Shown one piece after another: positions 22,214 through 25,107 of a DNA stretch of 25,107 nt. The stretch covers positions 1 through 25,107 of the forward strand of contig CAJXIK010000003.1 of NCBI GenBank assembly GCA_913054445.1, read 5' to 3'. Positions within the stretch are counted from its first letter, which is position 1. Every line of letters begins with the position of its first letter. Under the pieces are notes generated by a model. The model was given only the letters and a program-made list of their open reading frames with translations, made no database searches and was not told where the DNA came from. The position numbers and the translations under genes were made by a program. This DNA is from an uncultured Bermanella sp. (lineage in GTDB: Bacteria > Pseudomonadota > Gammaproteobacteria > Pseudomonadales > Oceanobacteraceae).

Positions 22214-23680
22214 ATGGATTTCCAGCTTAACGACCCAAGCCTGCTAAAGTACCAGGGCTTCATCGATGGCCGCTGGCTAGACGCAGCCGACACACAGACC
22301 TTCGCCGTCAGCAACCCAGCAAACGGCCAACACTTGGGCGACGTGGCCAACATGGGCGCGGCGCAAACAGGCATCGCCATCGAGGCCGCACAGGCAGCGC
22401 AAACCGCGTGGCAGGCCGAATCGGCACAGGCGCGCAGCGCCATCCTCGAGCGCTGGCACCAGCTAGTGATAGATAACCAAGCAGACCTCGCGCGTATCAT
22501 GACCATAGAACAAGGCAAACCCCTCTGCGAATCCATGGGCGAAATCGCCTATGGGGCCGCCTTTATTAAGTGGTTTAGCGAGGAAGGCAAACGCGTCTAC
22601 GGCAGCACCCTGCCGGCGGCACAAAGCGATCGCCGCGCCATCGCCATCAAACAGCCTGTGGGCGTGGTGGCCGCCATCACCCCCTGGAACTTTCCCCACG
22701 CCATGATCACCCGCAAGGTGGCACCGGCCCTAGCGGTGGGCTGCACCGTCGTGCTTAAACCGGCGGCCGAGACCCCGTTCTCGGCCCTCGCCCTAGCCGA
22801 GCTGGCGCGCCGCGCTGGGGTGCCAGCCGGGGTCTTTAACGTGGTGCCAGGCATAGACGCGGCGGCCATCGGCGGCGAACTCACCCGCAACCCTCGGGTT
22901 AGAAAACTCACCTTCACCGGCTCGACCCCTGTGGGCAAGCTGCTGATGCAACAGTGTGCAGCCACCGTGAAGCGCACTTCCATGGAGCTGGGCGGCAACG
23001 CGCCGCTCATCATCTTCGACGACGCCGACCTTAACATGGCCATGGCAGGCGTCTTGCTATCCAAGTTCCGCAACTCGGGGCAAACCTGCATTTGTTCGAA
23101 TCGCATCATAGTGCAAGACGGCATTTACGATGAATTTGTGACGCGCCTAGCGGCCGCCGTCGCCGAGTTTCGCTTCGGTGATGGCCTAGACGCCGCCAGC
23201 ACCCATGGCCCGCTCATCAGCGCACAAGCCGCCGCCGGCATTCATGCCAAGGTAGAAGACGCGGTGGCACGAGGCGCCAACGTGGTGAGCGGGGGCCGTA
23301 TCAGCGATCTTGGCAGCCACTTCTACGAGCCGACCATTCTCACCAACGTTGACCACACTATGGCGGTATTCCGCGAGGAGATTTTTGGCCCGGTGGCCCC
23401 CATCTTTAAGTTCAGCACAGAAGAGCAGGCCATCGCCATGGCCAACGACACCGAGTTTGGCTTAGCGGCCTACTTTTACAGCGAGAGCATCGCCCGCAGC
23501 TGGCGCGTGGCAGAAGCCTTGGAATACGGCATGGTGGGCGTAAATGAGACCGCCATCAGCTCTGAGGTGATCCCCTTTGGCGGCATCAAAGAATCGGGCC
23601 AGGGCCGTGAAGGCTCTAAGTTTGGCTTGGATGATTATTTAGAGATTAAATACATCTGCATGGGCGGTTTAAATCGCTAG
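22214..23680 (+). CDS. gabD: Succinate-semialdehyde dehydrogenase (GabD family)
   Basis: NAD(P)-dependent aldehyde dehydrogenase that oxidises succinate semialdehyde to succinate, the second step of GABA breakdown. From ATG 22214 it has 488 residues and starts MDFQLNDPSLLKYQGFIDG, like E. coli GabD; two ATGs 48-51 bases upstream would add up to 17 residues. ITPWNFPHAMITRK is the substrate and cofactor channel, and KPAAETPFSALALAELA the nucleotide site. The general base is Glu258 in MELGG, and the nucleophile Cys292 in GQTCICSNR. FGGIKESGQGREG is the C-terminal motif. The aminotransferase gene follows 25 bases later. Whether it uses NAD or NADP, and its exact aldehyde, cannot be told from sequence. 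Confidence 0.88.
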   Translation: MDFQLNDPSLLKYQGFIDGRWLDAADTQTFAVSNPANGQHLGDVANMGAAQTGIAIEAAQAAQTAWQAESAQARSAILERWHQLVIDNQADLARIMTIEQGKPLCESMGEIAYGAAFIKWFSEEGKRVYGSTLPAAQSDRRAIAIKQPVGVVAAITPWNFPHAMITRKVAPALAVGCTVVLKPAAETPFSALALAELARRAGVPAGVFNVVPGIDAAAIGGELTRNPRVRKLTFTGSTPVGKLLMQQCAATVKRTSMELGGNAPLIIFDDADLNMAMAGVLLSKFRNSGQTCICSNRIIVQDGIYDEFVTRLAAAVAEFRFGDGLDAASTHGPLISAQAAAGIHAKVEDAVARGANVVSGGRISDLGSHFYEPTILTNVDHTMAVFREEIFGPVAPIFKFSTEEQAIAMANDTEFGLAAYFYSESIARSWRVAEALEYGMVGVNETAISSEVIPFGGIKESGQGREGSKFGLDDYLEIKYICMGGLNR

Positions 23681-23705
23681 GTTTGATATTTAGCAGGAGA
23701 CCAAC

Positions 23706-25058
23706 ATGAGCGCCATCATCTACCCCACCACCAACTTTAAACACACCGAGACCCTCACCATAGAGCGCGGCGCAGGGGCCTACGTCTTTGACAACGAGGG
23801 CAAGCGCTACATCGAGGCCATGGCCGGTTTATGGTGTACCGCCCTCGGTTACGGCAACGAAGAGTTAATCGAGGTGGCCACACAGCAAATGCGCAAGCTG
23901 TCTTACAGCCACATGTTTGGCGGCAAGACTCACCAGGTGGGCATGGATTTGGCGGAAAAATTAGCCGCCATGCTGCCCATAAAGGACGCCAAGATATTTT
24001 TTGGTAGCTCGGGTTCGGATGCCAACGACAGCCAGATAAAGATGTTGCGCTACTATTTTAACGCCATCGGTAAGCCCGAAAAATTCAAGATTATCGCCCG
24101 CGAACGCTCTTACCACGGAGTAACCGTGGCGGCGGCAGCGCTCACCGGCCTACCCATCAACCAGCATCACTTCGACCTGCCGGTGACGGCCCTGGGCATC
24201 TTGCGCACCGACGCGCCACACTACTACCGTGGCCAGCAAAACGCCGAAAGCGAAGCGCAATTTGTAGAGCGCATCGTCGCCAACCTAGAAACCCTCATTC
24301 TTAAAGAAGGGGCCAATACCATCGCCGCCTTCATCGCCGAACCCATCACCGGTGCTAGCGGCGTGATCGTACCTCCCGCGGGTTACTACCAAAAAGTTCA
24401 GGCGCTGCTCAACAAACACGATATTTTATTCTGGGCCGACGAGGTAATCACCGGCTTTGGCCGCACCGGCAACGATTTTGGCTGCACCACCATGGGCATT
24501 AACAGCCCAGACATGATGACCCTCGCCAAGCAGTTATCATCTGCCTACCTGCCCATTAGCGCCGCGGCCATTCGGGGCGACATGTACCAAGCCATGATAG
24601 AGCCCAGCGCCAGCCTAGGGGTGTTTGGCCACGGCTACACTTACTCGGGCCATCCACTGGCCTGCGCGGTTGCTCTCAAGACCCTAGAGATTTACCAACG
24701 AGACAACATCTTTGCCAAGGCCGCCCAAACCGGCGCTTACCTACAAGCCCAGCTGGCCAAGTTTAAAGATCACCCGCTGGTGGGCGAGGTGCGTGGCGCA
24801 GGCATGATTGGCGCGATTGAGTTGGTGGCCAACAAAGCCAGCGGCCAGCCATTCGTCGGCGCGGCGGTGGCGGGTTTCATCACCCAGGCCTGCCAAGACC
24901 ACGGCTTGATCGTGCGGGTGGTGGCGGGTGCGTCGGTCGCCTTCTGCCCGCCATTGATTGTGGATAACGCGCAGATAGACGAGATTATCGGTAAGTTCAG
25001 CAAGGCGCTGGATGAGACCCTCGTATACGCTAAGGGTGAAAACTTATTGGTGGGATGA
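23706..25058 (+). CDS. Class III (omega-amino acid type) PLP aminotransferase
   Basis: Fold-type I aminotransferase of 450 residues. The PLP lysine is Lys275 in MTLAKQLSSAYLP, Asp245 in WADEVITGFGRTG pairs with the PLP nitrogen, and SSGSDANDSQ (101-110) and SYHG (135-138) form the phosphate and ring pocket. These motifs match omega-transaminases that pass an amino group from a terminal amine (GABA, beta-alanine, putrescine-like) to pyruvate or a 2-oxo acid. AGGAGA lies 5 bases before the ATG. Its place right after gabD suggests it makes the semialdehyde that GabD oxidises, so GABA or a related amine is the likely donor. The donor and acceptor are inferred. Confidence 0.88.
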   Translation: MSAIIYPTTNFKHTETLTIERGAGAYVFDNEGKRYIEAMAGLWCTALGYGNEELIEVATQQMRKLSYSHMFGGKTHQVGMDLAEKLAAMLPIKDAKIFFGSSGSDANDSQIKMLRYYFNAIGKPEKFKIIARERSYHGVTVAAAALTGLPINQHHFDLPVTALGILRTDAPHYYRGQQNAESEAQFVERIVANLETLILKEGANTIAAFIAEPITGASGVIVPPAGYYQKVQALLNKHDILFWADEVITGFGRTGNDFGCTTMGINSPDMMTLAKQLSSAYLPISAAAIRGDMYQAMIEPSASLGVFGHGYTYSGHPLACAVALKTLEIYQRDNIFAKAAQTGAYLQAQLAKFKDHPLVGEVRGAGMIGAIELVANKASGQPFVGAAVAGFITQACQDHGLIVRVVAGASVAFCPPLIVDNAQIDEIIGKFSKALDETLVYAKGENLLVG

Positions 25059-25107
25059 GTTTTTTTTGCTGACGTATTGGGGGCTTTTGGCTCGTGGAGT
25101 CGAGCTG

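Noticed and set aside
22597..23124. 175-residue frame antisense to gabD
   Set aside because: It mirrors GC-rich codons of a clearly real aldehyde dehydrogenase and has no recognisable motif or start signal.
25059..25107. T-run (eight T) just after the aminotransferase stop as a terminator
   Set aside because: No convincing hairpin precedes the T-run, and the window ends too soon to judge.

Overview
The window reads as a chromosomal segment of a free-living gammaproteobacterium, probably a marine relative of Pseudomonas/Cellvibrionales. The evidence is gene order: division/cell-wall cluster, rnpB, rsmI, then divergent lpoA-yraN-gmhA, then convergent sspBA, petCBA and rpsI-rplM. I recall the same arrangement in Pseudomonas. 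Protein motifs point the same way (MurD with GSNAKST, a DiaA/GmhA-like SIS protein, SspB with a ClpX-binding tail). Genus cannot be fixed from the sequence alone.

1-8909 (minus strand): the first part of a dcw cluster, transcribed right to left from a well-formed promoter (8881-8909) and three TGGG-type MraZ boxes (8838-8861). The order is mraZ, rsmH, ftsL, ftsI, murE, murF, mraY, murD, and the first 15 codons of ftsW at the window edge. Genes overlap by 1 or 4 bases or sit 16-37 bases apart, so translation is probably coupled. Together they make the UDP-MurNAc-pentapeptide/lipid I precursor and build the septal synthase.

9047-12563: the RNase P RNA gene (minus) with its own promoter and terminator, then rsmI (minus), then divergent lpoA and yraN (plus). 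12564-13117 is a 554-base gap packed with three unrelated palindromic elements plus a second partial copy of the first. It is the least ordinary stretch of the window. gmhA (plus) follows and ends at a 44-base perfect palindrome that serves as a two-way terminator facing sspB.

13784-18909 (minus): sspA-sspB (stringent starvation protein A and the ClpXP adaptor), petA-petB-petC (cytochrome bc1 complex) and rplM-rpsI (ribosomal proteins L13 and S9), each with candidate promoter signals.

18920-22027 (minus): a small unknown three-helix membrane protein, a DUF6172-like protein, ribA (GTP cyclohydrolase II), and a glutathione S-transferase plus a LigB/DODA-type dioxygenase that look cotranscribed. 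22214-25058 (plus): a succinate-semialdehyde dehydrogenase and a class III aminotransferase, together a likely amine/GABA-type catabolic operon.

I found no phage, plasmid, CRISPR, tRNA or rRNA genes and no intact transposase. I do not see a clearly new multi-gene system. The observations most worth following are the repeat island at 12572-13042, the missing yraP/dolP gene after gmhA, and a palindrome upstream of ribA.
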